A stretch of 64,000 bases of DNA from Ilex aquifolium (taxonomy: Eukaryota > Streptophyta > Magnoliopsida > Aquifoliales > Aquifoliaceae). A program made the position numbers and the translations under genes. The notes under the pieces are model-generated. The model searched no databases, was not told the DNA's origin, and worked only from the letters and a program-made list of their open reading frames with translations. This document shows, one piece after another, positions 11,811-22,053 of this stretch. Each line of letters starts with the position of its first letter. Position 1 is the stretch's first letter. The stretch lies in contig OX637393.1 of the NCBI GenBank assembly GCA_951799425.1, forward strand, positions 23,229,744 to 23,293,743, read 5' to 3'.

Positions 11811-13300
11811 CTATCTGAATAAGTGTCTATCGCATACACTCAAATCTGAATAAGTGTCTGATGCATCATCAATTAAATCTGAAACATCAAAAATTTCAGG
11901 ATCGAAAATAAGTAACGGATCCTCTAAAATTTTAATCTCGGCATAGTCAGGATATAAATTATCAATTTTTGCATACTCGATTGCATCCAAAAAATAAAGC
12001 AAACGTTACACCTGATTAATTTCACATCCAAGCCTTGCTATGATCTCGTTATGGTTATTTGAGTTTCTTGGATGGTTTAAATCAGTCGAACAAGTCTTCA
12101 GTACCGCTAGTCCATATCAACAACAATATACTTCAAGTTCACAACGTTTGTCATATAACTCTCGCCATCTTTGTGTGGGTTCAATATGAGCACCCAGAGG
12201 CGGATTGTAGGTCGCAGGCCCAACAATTATGTGTCCAACAAGCCCTAATGAGTTGTAAGTGTCGATGGGCTCATTGCGGAACTCACACTTTCATCCATAC
12301 CACGTTACACTATTAGAATCTATATATGATCCAATAGAAGGAATTATGTTCCACAATGTTGGTCGTTCAGTTGAGCATTGATGTTCGTTGGTTGATGATG
12401 AACTATGTTGTTCATTGCATGATGAAGAACTTTCAGTGGTTTGGCTGGATTGCCTATTTGGTATGTGCCTAGACATTTTTTCCAATGATTTACACAGTTA
12501 TGAATGATAATTTATATAGGCATACTTGTGCATTTTAAAATTACAATGATATTAAAAAGAATTTTGAAATGACATCACACAACCAAGTTGTGACTTAACA
12601 CTAATAAAGTAATGAATTGACTTGACACTGATAAAGCAATAAAATGACTTGATACTATTGAAGTTGTGATATGACAATACACTAATAAAGAAATGACATG
12701 ACGTGACAATGTCAAAGTTGATATGACAATACACTGATTGCACTGATAAGGCTATGAGATTGCTTAACACTAATTACCACTAATAAAGTTACGAGATAGA
12801 CACAACCATTTTGACATTGATTATACTTGTTAATATTCCTCAGACATATAACCATTTGATAGGTATTATTCAGTAAACAAGACAATAGTTCGCTCAACAG
12901 TGTCAACGCTTTTCCATATGCAGTTTCCACCATGTCTGTTGCTAGTTGGAACATATAATATTGACACCTACGCACCATCATCCTATTATTATCTTTTCAT
13001 ACACTTTTAACTGCTGATTCATACTCCAACTCTATTTCTTCATTGCATCATAAGTGAACATCTATGTGGCACCCGGTATGCCAAGTTCTCTTAGATCTAT
13101 GCATAATTCATGTGATTCATTAGCATGAAAAGTCCACTTTCATCGTAGTCCTGCATAATAATCTTTTGGATCGAAAAATCTCCCACTTTTGTAATTATTG
13201 TTTCGCTCTTTTAACAACCAAACTCATTGATGTTTGCGATTGTTATCGACTGTAAATCCTCTTGATGTAGACGTAATGTTCAATATATGCTATATCAATC
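11811..13300 (-). pseudogene. decayed unrecognised coding region
   Basis: Several minus-strand segments have protein-like composition but are broken by stops and frameshifts. From upstream to downstream they are: 13020-13300, containing YKSGRFFDPKDYYAGLR and ELCIDLRELGIPGAT; 12290-12485, Ser-rich (SSSSCNEQHSSSSTNEHQC) and then TWYG; about 12120-12300, containing DTYNSLGLVGHIIVGPATYN; and 11811-12002, acidic (FDPEIFDVSDLIDDASDTYS). They may be parts of one old gene, because direction and order agree, but a degenerate repeat at 12552-12810 separates two of them. No family was recognised. It lies downstream of the MULE/PMD pair on the same strand, so an accessory ORF of that transposon is possible but unproven. 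Confidence 0.35.
12552..12810. repeat. degenerate tandem repeat
   Basis: Units of roughly 27-36 bp share the theme TGACTTGACACTGATAAAG or TGACAATACACTAATAAAG, repeated about seven times with heavy divergence. Related words (TGTGTAGTCAC and its complement) recur at 13480 and 15340-15530, on both sides of the solo LTR. Confidence 0.55.
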
Positions 13301-13592
13301 ACCCCTTCATGTGTTTATATAGTGGTTTCAATGGATGATTGCACACAATTAGTGGTTTGTTAATTCATCAAACGACTTTCTTAAAAGATGTGCAACAGAG
13401 ATAGCATGCAAGCTATGGCAATAGTTTGTAATAACACAATGTTCAGTAAACGGGTCTATATTCACATGATGAGAGGCTCAAATCACCAGTGTGTAGTCAT
13501 GTCACGTCCCAATGTTGTATCAATTCAAACAGTAACGTTGCAAAGGCATTCATAAGGCCATAAAGTGTCAACAGTCTATAATGACACATGTG
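13301..13592. other. no gene seen; left flank of solo LTR
   Basis: This non-coding stretch matches the repeat-rich style of 15331-15700, from which it was separated by the insertion of the LTR at 13598. Confidence 0.5.
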
Positions 13593-13597
13593 TGAGG
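13593..13597. repeat. target-site duplication TGAGG (left)
   Basis: TGAGG here and at 15326-15330 flanks the LTR exactly, the 5-bp duplication expected of LTR-element insertion. Confidence 0.9.
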
Positions 13598-14857
13598 TGA
13601 CTTGATCCGAAATGTGTACACCCAAGTGCAGGCGGTCAAGCTGTAGTAATAATCCGGTTTGAGTTCGGAGTCGAATCCACAGGGAGCTTTTGTTGGTGTT
13701 TTGAGATAAGCAGTGGTGGAGACCTAATGATTGTAACCCTTGAGATTTGAAGTTGTGTGATGTACGAGATTTCCTGGACAGAATATAAGATTCTTTCCAA
13801 GAGAATTTTCTAAGCAAAATGTTGGATAAGTTCTAAAAAAGTCACTCTTTAGTTCAAGGATATGGACATGTAGTTAATTATCCGGTTTGTTATACTTGTG
13901 CTTAATAACTCAATTAACCCCCATGTCAACAGCAGGTTAATCGGAAGATAAAGGTGGGTTAGGAGAATTAAGGACATGATTCCGATGTCTTTCTAGAAGT
14001 TTACAAGAATTGTCTGTGCCGAAACTTAACCCGTCTACAAACAAGCAAGTGCTTCTACAAGACATCCAATCATGACATCAATATCCCATTTCCATTCTTT
14101 AACTGAAACACAATAATAGGGAAGATTGAAGGGTAGTCATGAAGATCTAGCTGGGGTACTTGCCTTGAACTCATGAACCTTTCTATGCAAGAGTCATCTG
14201 TGTCATAGAAGGGACCCATGGTTATACAAAGTACCTTAGCTTTGCTAGATGCAATCAATCATCCAATAAGTAAGGGGAATATTCAATATTAAGCATAAGA
14301 ACAATGCACAAATATAACTTCCGGATAATTTATACATGCCCTTCACCTCTTACTAAAGAGTGAATGAGAAACTACTCACTCTTCATGACTTTGGTAAAGC
14401 TAGAAAAGTGAGTGATGCTCATCCCTCCAAGTAGAGGACTTAGAAAATAAAATACACTAAACAAGGAGCCGATCTTCAACGAAGAATGAGTGAATCACGT
14501 TCCACCCTTCATGGCTTTGGTAAAGCTCTAGAAAAGTGAAAGAGTTTCACTCCTCTAAGAAAGAAGAAAGCTCAAGCAATGGAAGTGAAAGATATGAAAC
14601 ACAAATTAAAAGTAGAAGAAAAGTAGTCACTTTTGGAGGGTGATCCACAACCAAAAGTAATCTATCTTTCTTCTAGACATGAAATTAAAAGAGGCAAACT
14701 ACAATAAAAGAAGACAATACTTCAATTAAAAGAGAGCAACAATATAATAAAGCAACAAAGAAAGAAATTACTTTTGGAGGGTTTTCCACAACCAAAAGTT
14801 CTCTCCAAGAAAATGATACAAATAAAAAAGTGATGCCCTTTACAAGACCCAAGGGGT

Positions 14858-14872
14858 GGGTATTTATAGGCA
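14858..14872 (-). promoter_or_regulatory. TATA box of solo LTR A
   Basis: The minus strand reads GCCTATAAATACCC. The same box with the same flanks occurs in the two related LTRs near 55457 and 59921, which supports it as the core promoter. Confidence 0.65.
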
Positions 14873-14888
14873 ACCAAAAAAATAGTCT

Positions 14889-15074
14889 TTACAAACTTCA
14901 AGGGATAACATTTACAAATCCCAAAGATGCCATTCACAAGCCCAAGGGATGACATTCACAAGCTTCCAAAAGTTGTCATACAAGCTTCCAAAAGTTGTCA
15001 TTCACAAGCTTCCAAAAGTTGTCATTCACAAACTTCCAAAAGTTGTCATTCACAAACTTCCAAAAGATGGCATT
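14889..15074. repeat. tandem repeats of about 24 bp upstream of the LTR A TATA box
   Basis: Seven units of the form ACAAGCTTCCAAAAGTTGTC plus ATTC are arranged head to tail. The central four are nearly identical and the outer ones diverge (CCCAAGGGATGACATTC). They occupy the place where related LTRs have paired GTTCGAAC palindromes. Confidence 0.85.
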
Positions 15075-15325
15075 TGGATTACTTTAATCTCTCTTTGTTT
15101 AGAGCTTTAATAATTGTCATCCTAGAATTTGTAGCTTTGTCACAATTGGCTCCCCGGTAGTTTGTAGTTTTGACGCATAAAACCCTGAAAAGAACAACAA
15201 TTAATGCATTATCCCTAATTCACACACTAACCCTAATAAGGCTTATTTTGACTAGTTTAACTTTATTTAACTAACACAATTGTCTTATTCACTTAATTAA
15301 ATTATGCACTAACTAGGTCTAATCA

Positions 15326-15330
15326 TGAGG
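15326..15330. repeat. target-site duplication TGAGG (right)
   Basis: Partner of 13593-13597. Confidence 0.9.
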
Positions 15331-15730
15331 TCCTATCACTAGTATGTAGTTACTTCATCACTGAATCATAGTGTTAATCAATATTAGCAGTGTGTAGTCA
15401 CTTTATAAGTTGATGCACATGTCCTCGCCGCATCAATTTTTATAACAAATCAAGGTTTTGTCACTTCAGCACATTGTTTGCTGAAAAGCTCAACATACTA
15501 GAGTTTCATTATGACTACACACTAGTAGGGTCTCATTCATTAAAGTGTTGTCAATTCAGCATCAATTTGTTTGAATCAGGATTGAGTCATTTCATTCCTA
15601 TGGTTTGCTGAATAACCATGCAACTGCAACATGACAAACATTTCATTGTGACTATTTATTCAACGTGTGTTGAATGCCTCATTACACACACTTCATCTCA
15701 AACAATGAATTATAGTCCTTGAACATTGTT
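15331..15730. other. no gene seen; TGTGTAGTCA-type degenerate repeats
   Basis: This is the right flank of the solo LTR. It contains direct and inverted copies of a CACTAGTATGTAGT-like word (15337, 15397, 15513). Confidence 0.4.
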
Positions 15731-15739
15731 CGAAAGTCT

Positions 15740-16142
15740 GGGTCATCATTAGGCATTTGAGGATGAGTTCTTCTATCAATTGAATCCTCATTTATGTTAT
15801 TCAAGTAGGGCCAGAAGCACAATAATAGCCGAATGGAAATATCATTTGACGGAAACGGAAAATCTAATTGAAGATTTGCGCACTTGCAATATATGAAGGT
15901 CTCGACAAATTGTCATTCAAATGCCAATTGACACTCCTCAAGAATTGGAGCGAGCATTGTTTCATGTTCGTGCTGAGAAAAATCGCATGGCAATCCATTT
16001 AAATTAGTATAACCTCCTTCGCATCATGCGAGACTGTGCTGAAAAAGGGTTGATATAAGAAGATCTTTTAAGTTTCTGCTTGAGGGGGAAGGTGGATATA
16101 TTTCTGATGTCGAGATGTCTGACGAAGATGTAGACCCATGAA
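15740..16142 (+). pseudogene. decayed unrecognised ORF with acidic tail
   Basis: Plus-strand segments are protein-like in two frames: AEWKYHLTETENLIEDLRTC, then PIDTPQELERALFHVRAEKN, then LRIMRDCAEKGL, ending LEGEGGYISDVEMSDEDVDP and TGA at about 16140. Stops and at least one frameshift break it. Helical, charged composition and an acidic C-terminus are all that can be said. It runs convergent to the PMD gene at 16510-21860. Confidence 0.35.
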
Positions 16143-16500
16143 CCATAAATAAGTGTTATGTTATTATTGTGTTGTAACATCTGGATAATATTGTCATTGT
16201 TCTGTTTATATTATGTTGGCTTCTTATGTTTCTATTAAATGTGTTGTTGCAAACTTATTGTTATTTGTTTTTATTAAGTAAATTGTGTTGAAATTGGTTT
16301 AAACTTGTTGCAGACAATATTGATTTTCTAGTTGACAACATGATTAAACATAAAAATTGAAATTAATATTTATTATATTCATGTGACATTGGGATGACTA
16401 TGGAGTAATGTATCTAACATAAAAATATAAATGACAAAAAATTTGTTATATACATCATGATAAAAAATACAAACAAAAGATAACAAAAAATAGACTGTCC
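16143..16500. other. AT-rich spacer, no gene
   Basis: This very AT-rich sequence lies between two convergent decayed genes and shows only T- and A-rich tracts. Confidence 0.5.
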
Positions 16501-16509
16501 CACATGGTG

Positions 16510-17632
16510 GCGGCTTCCTCTATCGCTTGGGTCACTGCCCCTCAGGAGGATCTGTCATCTCATGCGGCACTCCACCATCTACAGGATCATGTGCATGCTA
16601 CCCACGACCCTTAAATCCACACCAAACTCATGCTCTAACCCCTCCTCTGGGTCGCCCTCTGTGGAAAAGCGATGGCTCATGAGTAACTCCCCTCAATACA
16701 ACCCTCATCATCTCCTATAGAGTCCTCATATGGAATAAGAGAGGTAGGTCCATGGGGCATTGGTCAAATAGTTGAGGCAATACAAGGCACATCAAACAAT
16801 GGTGTATCTGCCTGAGCATCTACACGTGTCACATCTCCTACATGAACTACCTTCTAAAAAGGTGTGCGTGGTGATACTGCTGTAGGCATGCATGGAGAGG
16901 TCAGTGATGGCAAAATCAATGTGACTATAGGTGTCTATAACATAGGGTCAATGGATGGTGGAGTGCCATGATCAACAACGAGGACAACTAATGTAGGTGG
17001 TGGACACGAGCTGGTGGTGTGGGGACCAAATGAAGATGGCGAGTTTGCATGTAATGAGGTCAAAACAGTATCCATGGCCAATGTGGAGGTCTGGCCAAGG
17101 GCTTGTGAAGCAGCCGTCCACCGCAGAATATGTACACCATGCTAAGGTATTGGAACTAGTGGTGCAATTGGTGGCCACCTGTTGTCTGATTGTGCTTGTA
17201 CGAGACGGTGATGCTGATGAATAGCTGACAAACACCTGGAGCTAACATCCTCAATTCGGCCCATAGTCGCAAACCAAGTACTCAAGTCTGGTTGGCCATT
17301 AACGGTATTATCTATTGTGTGATATATCTGTGTAAGTGTCTACTCCTGCATAACCATATTATTATGGTATTAGTATAATATAAAGTACATTAGCTAACAT
17401 GTAAATATTAACTAACAATTTAGGAACACATACCAACAACTCGATGATATTACCGACAGTTTGGAAACCGACATCAAGTTGTGAAATAGGTGGTCTGATA
17501 AGGAGACGAGTAATTACGCTGGTACCACTCCATGTATGGATCAGTGAGATCCATCGGACCAATGCTGGACTCCCCTACGATAATAGTGTCCCATTGATGA
17601 TCCCACAAGGTGATATATCGATTATGAGTAGT
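16510..17632 (-). pseudogene. PMD/MAIN-like gene, downstream part (C-terminal region)
   Basis: This is the downstream side of the plant-mobile-domain gene whose core is at 19992-21860; the solo LTR at 17638-19986 separates them. The minus strand gives short conserved-looking pieces such as HYYRRGVQHWSDGSH near 17540-17610, then a low-complexity Pro/Gly/Arg-rich tail (HRGRPRGGV, PHEMTDPPEG) that ends near 16530. Such tails are usual at the end of transposon-borne PMD proteins. It is full of stops and frameshifts. The assignment of this half rests partly on position. Confidence 0.5.
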
Positions 17633-17637
17633 AATTC
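17633..17637. repeat. target-site duplication AATTC (left)
   Basis: AATTC at 17633-17637 and 19987-19991 flanks the LTR exactly. Confidence 0.92.
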
Positions 17638-19339
17638 TGTAACACCCCAAATACCACCCTGGACGGCATTACATTCTAAAACATTCACATCATGAGAGCA
17701 CTAAATATATATCCATCAAATAAGAAACATTCTTAATTTTAACAAAATTTGGGCAGAGTCTCCTTTGTACAGGAAGCTCCACCCAAGAATCACAACCTGT
17801 GCAATTCTATTAACTTGACCACACAGGGTTCATTTAACCATCCAATAACAATAAAATTTATATTTACCATCTATACTATCCTTAACATTATCCCAAAAGA
17901 ATAGACCAGATATGGCAATTACATTCCCCAAAAGAATTACATGAATATATCGCAGCGGAGTTTCAAAAGAATCTAGACTTTACATTGTTCAGAAATAAAT
18001 CCCCTAGTCTAGAGCAAAATAAGCTATATCTCTAGATGTCCCATTCGGGATCTAGGTACCCCTCCAAGGAAGCTTCCCCAAGGCCCGGCTCATTCACACC
18101 GAGCTCTTCCTCTAAAGCCAAATCTGAAAAATATTAATTGTAGGGGATGAGCACGAAGCTCTGTAGCAAAATCTTCTCAAACTCAAACAAGGTTTATAAA
18201 AACATATAAAATGGCCGGTCTCATTTTACAAATAGCATACATAATCTTTGAAGTAAAACAGGGACATTTTAAAATGGATCTCAAGTTTAAGTAGCAACAG
18301 TAATTTACATAAACAGTAAAAGAAACCAAGATCCAATACATATCCATTTTCCAAAATCTAAACCATTTTCCCACAAGACCTTGTGGAATCCCATACTCCC
18401 ACAAGTCCTTGTAGGAAACCATTTTTCACAATAATACAACAATCCATCAATATGTATATGTATCTCAAACATGATGTAAGGCAAACCCCATGAATCGACA
18501 CATTGAGTAATATCTAACCCACACACACCCACACAAATCTTATCAAATATATCCATCCTTTAGGAAGGGCGTATGTCACACCAATGGCAGTGACGTATCC
18601 AACCCAGGTATTAGTATACTAACTCTTTTACACGGCACCCGTGAGCAATAGCGGTTTAGTCTTACCAAAGCACTAACCCCACTACGAGTGGTAGGAGAAA
18701 TGCCAACCCTCACGGAGCAAGCAACACGTCTACCCACTCTACGATATCTCGTCAAAGGCCACCCATGGTCATCCCACACTCATAAGAGATACAATACCAA
18801 ACCCAATTTCACAATTTACAAGAATATCTTAAAAATCCCCAATTTAAGCATGTGACATTTTCAATAACCAACTAAGAAAATGCAAGAGATCACAACAATA
18901 TCATTTTATTACTCCACACAAAACACTATGGTTTCGAAATCAAGAATAAAGGAAGAGTTCAAGAGGAAAACCCATCACTCTTGAAAACTAGGGTTTTTCA
19001 AACCAAAAAGAGATTTCATGGGTATTCAACCCTAACTTTGTGTAAAACATGTTAACAATTGCAAAAGAACCAAGAAACAATGGAGCCATAGCAAATACAT
19101 ATCATTAAGAATCAAAACATACATATTTATTAACCCTAACATCAATGTAAGAAAAAGAGAAGAAATCCCCTACCTTATGCTCTTGAAGAAACCTAGGGTT
19201 TGAGTCTTGGATCACTTGTGAACCCTTTGTCTTTCCTTTTGATCTTGAGTTTTATCTTTCTCTCTTTCTCTCTAAGGGTTTCTAGGAGGGTTAGGGTAAG
19301 AGGGAGATGAAAAAATGGGGCAAATGGGATGTGGGATGG

Positions 19340-19348
19340 GTTTTATAA
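19340..19348 (-). promoter_or_regulatory. candidate TATA box of the solo LTR
   Basis: The minus strand reads TGTTATAAAACCC, about 50 bp downstream in sense of the GTACCGGTAC cluster. Motif evidence only. Confidence 0.45.
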
Positions 19349-19394
19349 CACAAAAATCCCGACTTTTTAACTGTTTAGCGGCGTCAGACGGATC

Positions 19395-19487
19395 GTACCG
19401 GTACCCAGTACCGGTACTCAGTACCGGTACCCCAAGCCTTCTGGAGTCGAAGTACCGGTACACAGTACCGGTACTCAGTACCGGTAC
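19395..19487. repeat. six GTACCGGTAC palindromes in two triplets, 13-bp period
   Basis: Perfect 10-bp palindromes start at 19395, 19408 and 19421 and again at 19452, 19465 and 19478. Within each triplet the period is exactly 13 bp, with a 3-nt spacer (mostly NCA). The triplets are 57 bp apart. The regularity and sequence identity exceed anything else in this otherwise diverged LTR. Confidence 0.95.
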
Positions 19488-19986
19488 ACTTTGTCTGCTG
19501 CAACTTCCAGGGCAGTTTTGACCCATTTAGATGTTGAATTGGAAAATTTTCATGAGACACACTTTTGTAGCCCTAGATGTCTACTATCTACTGTAAAAAT
19601 ATCAGATCAATTGGACTTAAGGATAAAAAGTTATGGCCAAAACACTAAGTAGTGTCCAGGACCCATTTTACCCAAATTCTCTCTAAAGTGTGTTTTAACT
19701 CCGGGACACTTCCTAACTTCTAATACATCTCTATTACCTCTCTCAATGTTTTTCGACCTTCCGGATTCAATGGAAGCATTATTTTGACCTAAAAACCTTT
19801 AGAAACTTGTCTATTCACCCTTTCCAAGTTTAAACATCTTCGACACGTAAACTTCCCCATCAAATTATCTCCATAGTATTTATTCCTACGGTTTATTCTT
19901 ATGTCACTGCATATATCCACATTTTTAAAACAATTATTTACTATATATTTATATACATATATAAAAGAAAAATGCGGGGTGTTACA

Positions 19987-19991
19987 AATTC
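19987..19991. repeat. target-site duplication AATTC (right)
   Basis: Partner of 17633-17637. Confidence 0.92.
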
Positions 19992-21860
19992 AGTCATACC
20001 CATGCCTGCTATGCCTGTTAGTGACATGTAGCTCCCTACCTGAATCACACATCGCTGGTATCTTCTATGTCAAACCAACAATGTCTGAGAACATGGTTGG
20101 GGAAATGGCACTCAACCACATCGAAACATATGAGTGGTGACTATGTCCTCTGTACATCTCGTCCCAACACACAATAATCAGGTAGGCTAGCCAACACATC
20201 CGTTGTGAAAGGCTGCCATATATCTGCAATATAAGAATGTTATGAGATATTCAATAGTCTCTCCTAAAAATATGAACCCATAAAAATTGAACCAATTTAG
20301 AATTTTACCAAAACAACTATGACATATTACAGTGCATTAATTAACTGCAACCACTACAAAACAACCTAACAACCTATTTATAAAAATTTCTGCAAAGTTT
20401 CTTCTAAATATGCATTATCCAAAAAAATAATAACCTAATTACAATTTACAATAACCAATCACCAAACATAAAAACCAACCAAGAAACATCTAAACCAACC
20501 ACCAAACATCCACTAACCACAAACCTACCACAAAACACCAAAACCAACTCCATAAAAAAAAAAAAACTAAAATGCAAAAAACTCGATCCCATAGGCTAAA
20601 GTGTTATTATACCTACTCATCACGCATCTGGTTAAACTGATCTCTAAAATGTCTCAGAACATGTGTAGGGTTGTGCAGCTCTAAAAATGCCACATCCCAA
20701 TTGTAACAATAAAAAAATGCAAATGTAATAAGTTAGTAAGAATAACAAGTAGCACATGAATTGTTCAACAATTTATTGTCTTAGCTACACCCATTAGGGC
20801 CTGCAGGCAACATATCAAGTGCAACAACATCATGTGGTGCAACTTGTGCAACATTTGCATCATTATGTGGTGCGAGCTCCTTTGTATGTACCTCTCATCC
20901 ATCAAGTGCTCCATGGGCTAAAGAGACACATGGGAGCAATCTCTATGGATGGATGTGTGCCTAACGCTCTCACACCCACAACTACACACATAAGAGAAAC
21001 ATTAATTATGTTAGTATGCATATCACATTACAATGAATTTATACTAAAATCTTCAAAAACTATATGATGGTTGAAGTATACCTTAAGCCGATCAAGCAAG
21101 CCTCCTATGTCCTTAGCATCACGTCTAGTCACAAAGCACATCTCTCGGTATAGCCAGGTTAATGTCGTGCAACCCCAACTGTACTAGCTGGCAATACTAA
21201 GATCAATGAGCAAGGAAAAGTATATCAGCTTAACCTTGCTCGATGACTTGTCTATGAAAAAATATGCTCCAATAAATAGCATGATTTATTCTCTAGCATA
21301 ACATGCTATGAAATCCTCAGTTGCATCGTAGGGGACTCCTCCATCCAAATGGGCTCACAAAGCGCTGAGTCTAAGGAGAGTCGTTTATAGGTCCCGCAGT
21401 AGGTGCAAAACTAAGAAACTCCTGGCAGAGTATTGGCCAAGTCGTGCCCTTTAGGTAGTTATCCCTGCCACACACTACCATACCATCAATCGGCAAACCA
21501 ATGAGTAGCGCAACATCTTGCAGTGTGATAGTGGCCTCACCTACAAGGAGGTGGAACTTGGGCGCCTCAATACACCACCTCTCAAATAGGGGCTATGATG
21601 AGATGCCAATCCAGTCGCTTCGATGCAACCTTGTGAACCCTATAAAACCCCACTGTAAGCAAATGCTAGAGGACTCGCTCATCAGTGACATGTAGCTATC
21701 GAAAGGTACAATCACTACGTCTACACTGCTGGGGGGGGAGGATCTGCGCCCTGCCATATATCCTCGGAATGATGCTCTGCCTACAATGACAACACTGCAT
21801 GGTCATCTAGACCGGGATGTAATAACTTCTATCATCAGTCTCCATGGCTAGAAATAAAAT
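19992..21860 (-). pseudogene. plant mobile domain (PMD/MAIN-like) gene, core, broken
   Basis: The minus strand encodes the typical PMD core: GFYRVHKV, then RLDWHLI, then ERWCIEAPKFHLLVGEAT, then ITLQDVALLIGLPIDGMVVC (about 21480-21660). The match to the family pattern of a GFYG-type start, DWHLITALIERW, FHLPVGE and TLQDVAILLGLPIDG is strong. Further on, near 20060-20140, PLICFDVVEWHFPNHVLRHC matches the late domain block. PMD proteins occur as host silencing factors (MAIN, MAIL1) and as cargo of Mutator-like and other transposons. Several stops and frameshifts, plus the inserted solo LTR, make this copy dead. It lies about 200 bp downstream of the MULE transposase on the same strand, so the transposon-borne form is the likelier origin. 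Confidence 0.8.
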
Positions 21861-22053
21861 CTGCAAAATAAAGTAAAATACTATCAATAACAAATTAAGA
21901 TGTCAACATAGTATATAAGATATCATTCAAACAATAGATTCATATAGTAAATAAGGTTTTAATAAAGCCCAAATTTAAAATTACAAAGAGGTTGAAAGAA
22001 CATACAAGATATCACACAATTAATATTACAACAAATAATATTTAAAACGTTAC

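Larger units (their letters stand above)
13598..15325 (-). mobile_element. complete solo LTR, Tat/Athila-like family (copy A)
   Basis: It has TG...CA ends (TGACTTGATCC at 13598, TAATCA at 15325) and perfect 5-bp duplications, with no internal region: a solo LTR left by recombination between two LTRs. Sense is the minus strand. It is homologous to 54358-56078 (minus) and 59282-61215 (plus), sharing GATCCGAAATG, the CCACAGGGA signature, and the AAGAGTGAATGAG and CTCCAAGTAGAG segments. A TATA box lies at 14858-14870. Unlike its two relatives it lacks GTTCGAAC palindromes in front of the TATA box and has short tandem repeats there instead. Confidence 0.9.
17638..19986 (-). mobile_element. complete solo LTR, Del/Tekay-like (TGTAACACCCC ends)
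   Basis: This 2349-bp LTR has 11-bp inverted ends (TGTAACACCCC...GGGGTGTTACA) and perfect AATTC duplications, with no internal sequence. It is distantly homologous to the LTR at 5937-8312: the GCAGAGTCTCC segment at 17753 corresponds to ACAGAGTCTCC at 6052. It is also related to the LTR at 37585-38898 (shared TTTAGGAAGGGCGTAT and ACACTTTTGTAGCCCT). Sense is the minus strand. It landed inside the PMD pseudogene and so postdates it. A cluster of GTACCGGTAC palindromes lies about 50 bp upstream of a TTATAAAA box. Confidence 0.93.

Noticed and set aside
19395-19487. Regular palindromic repeats considered as a CRISPR-like array
   Set aside because: Spacers are 3 nt and identical in type; the sequence lies inside a plant LTR and no cas-like genes are present.
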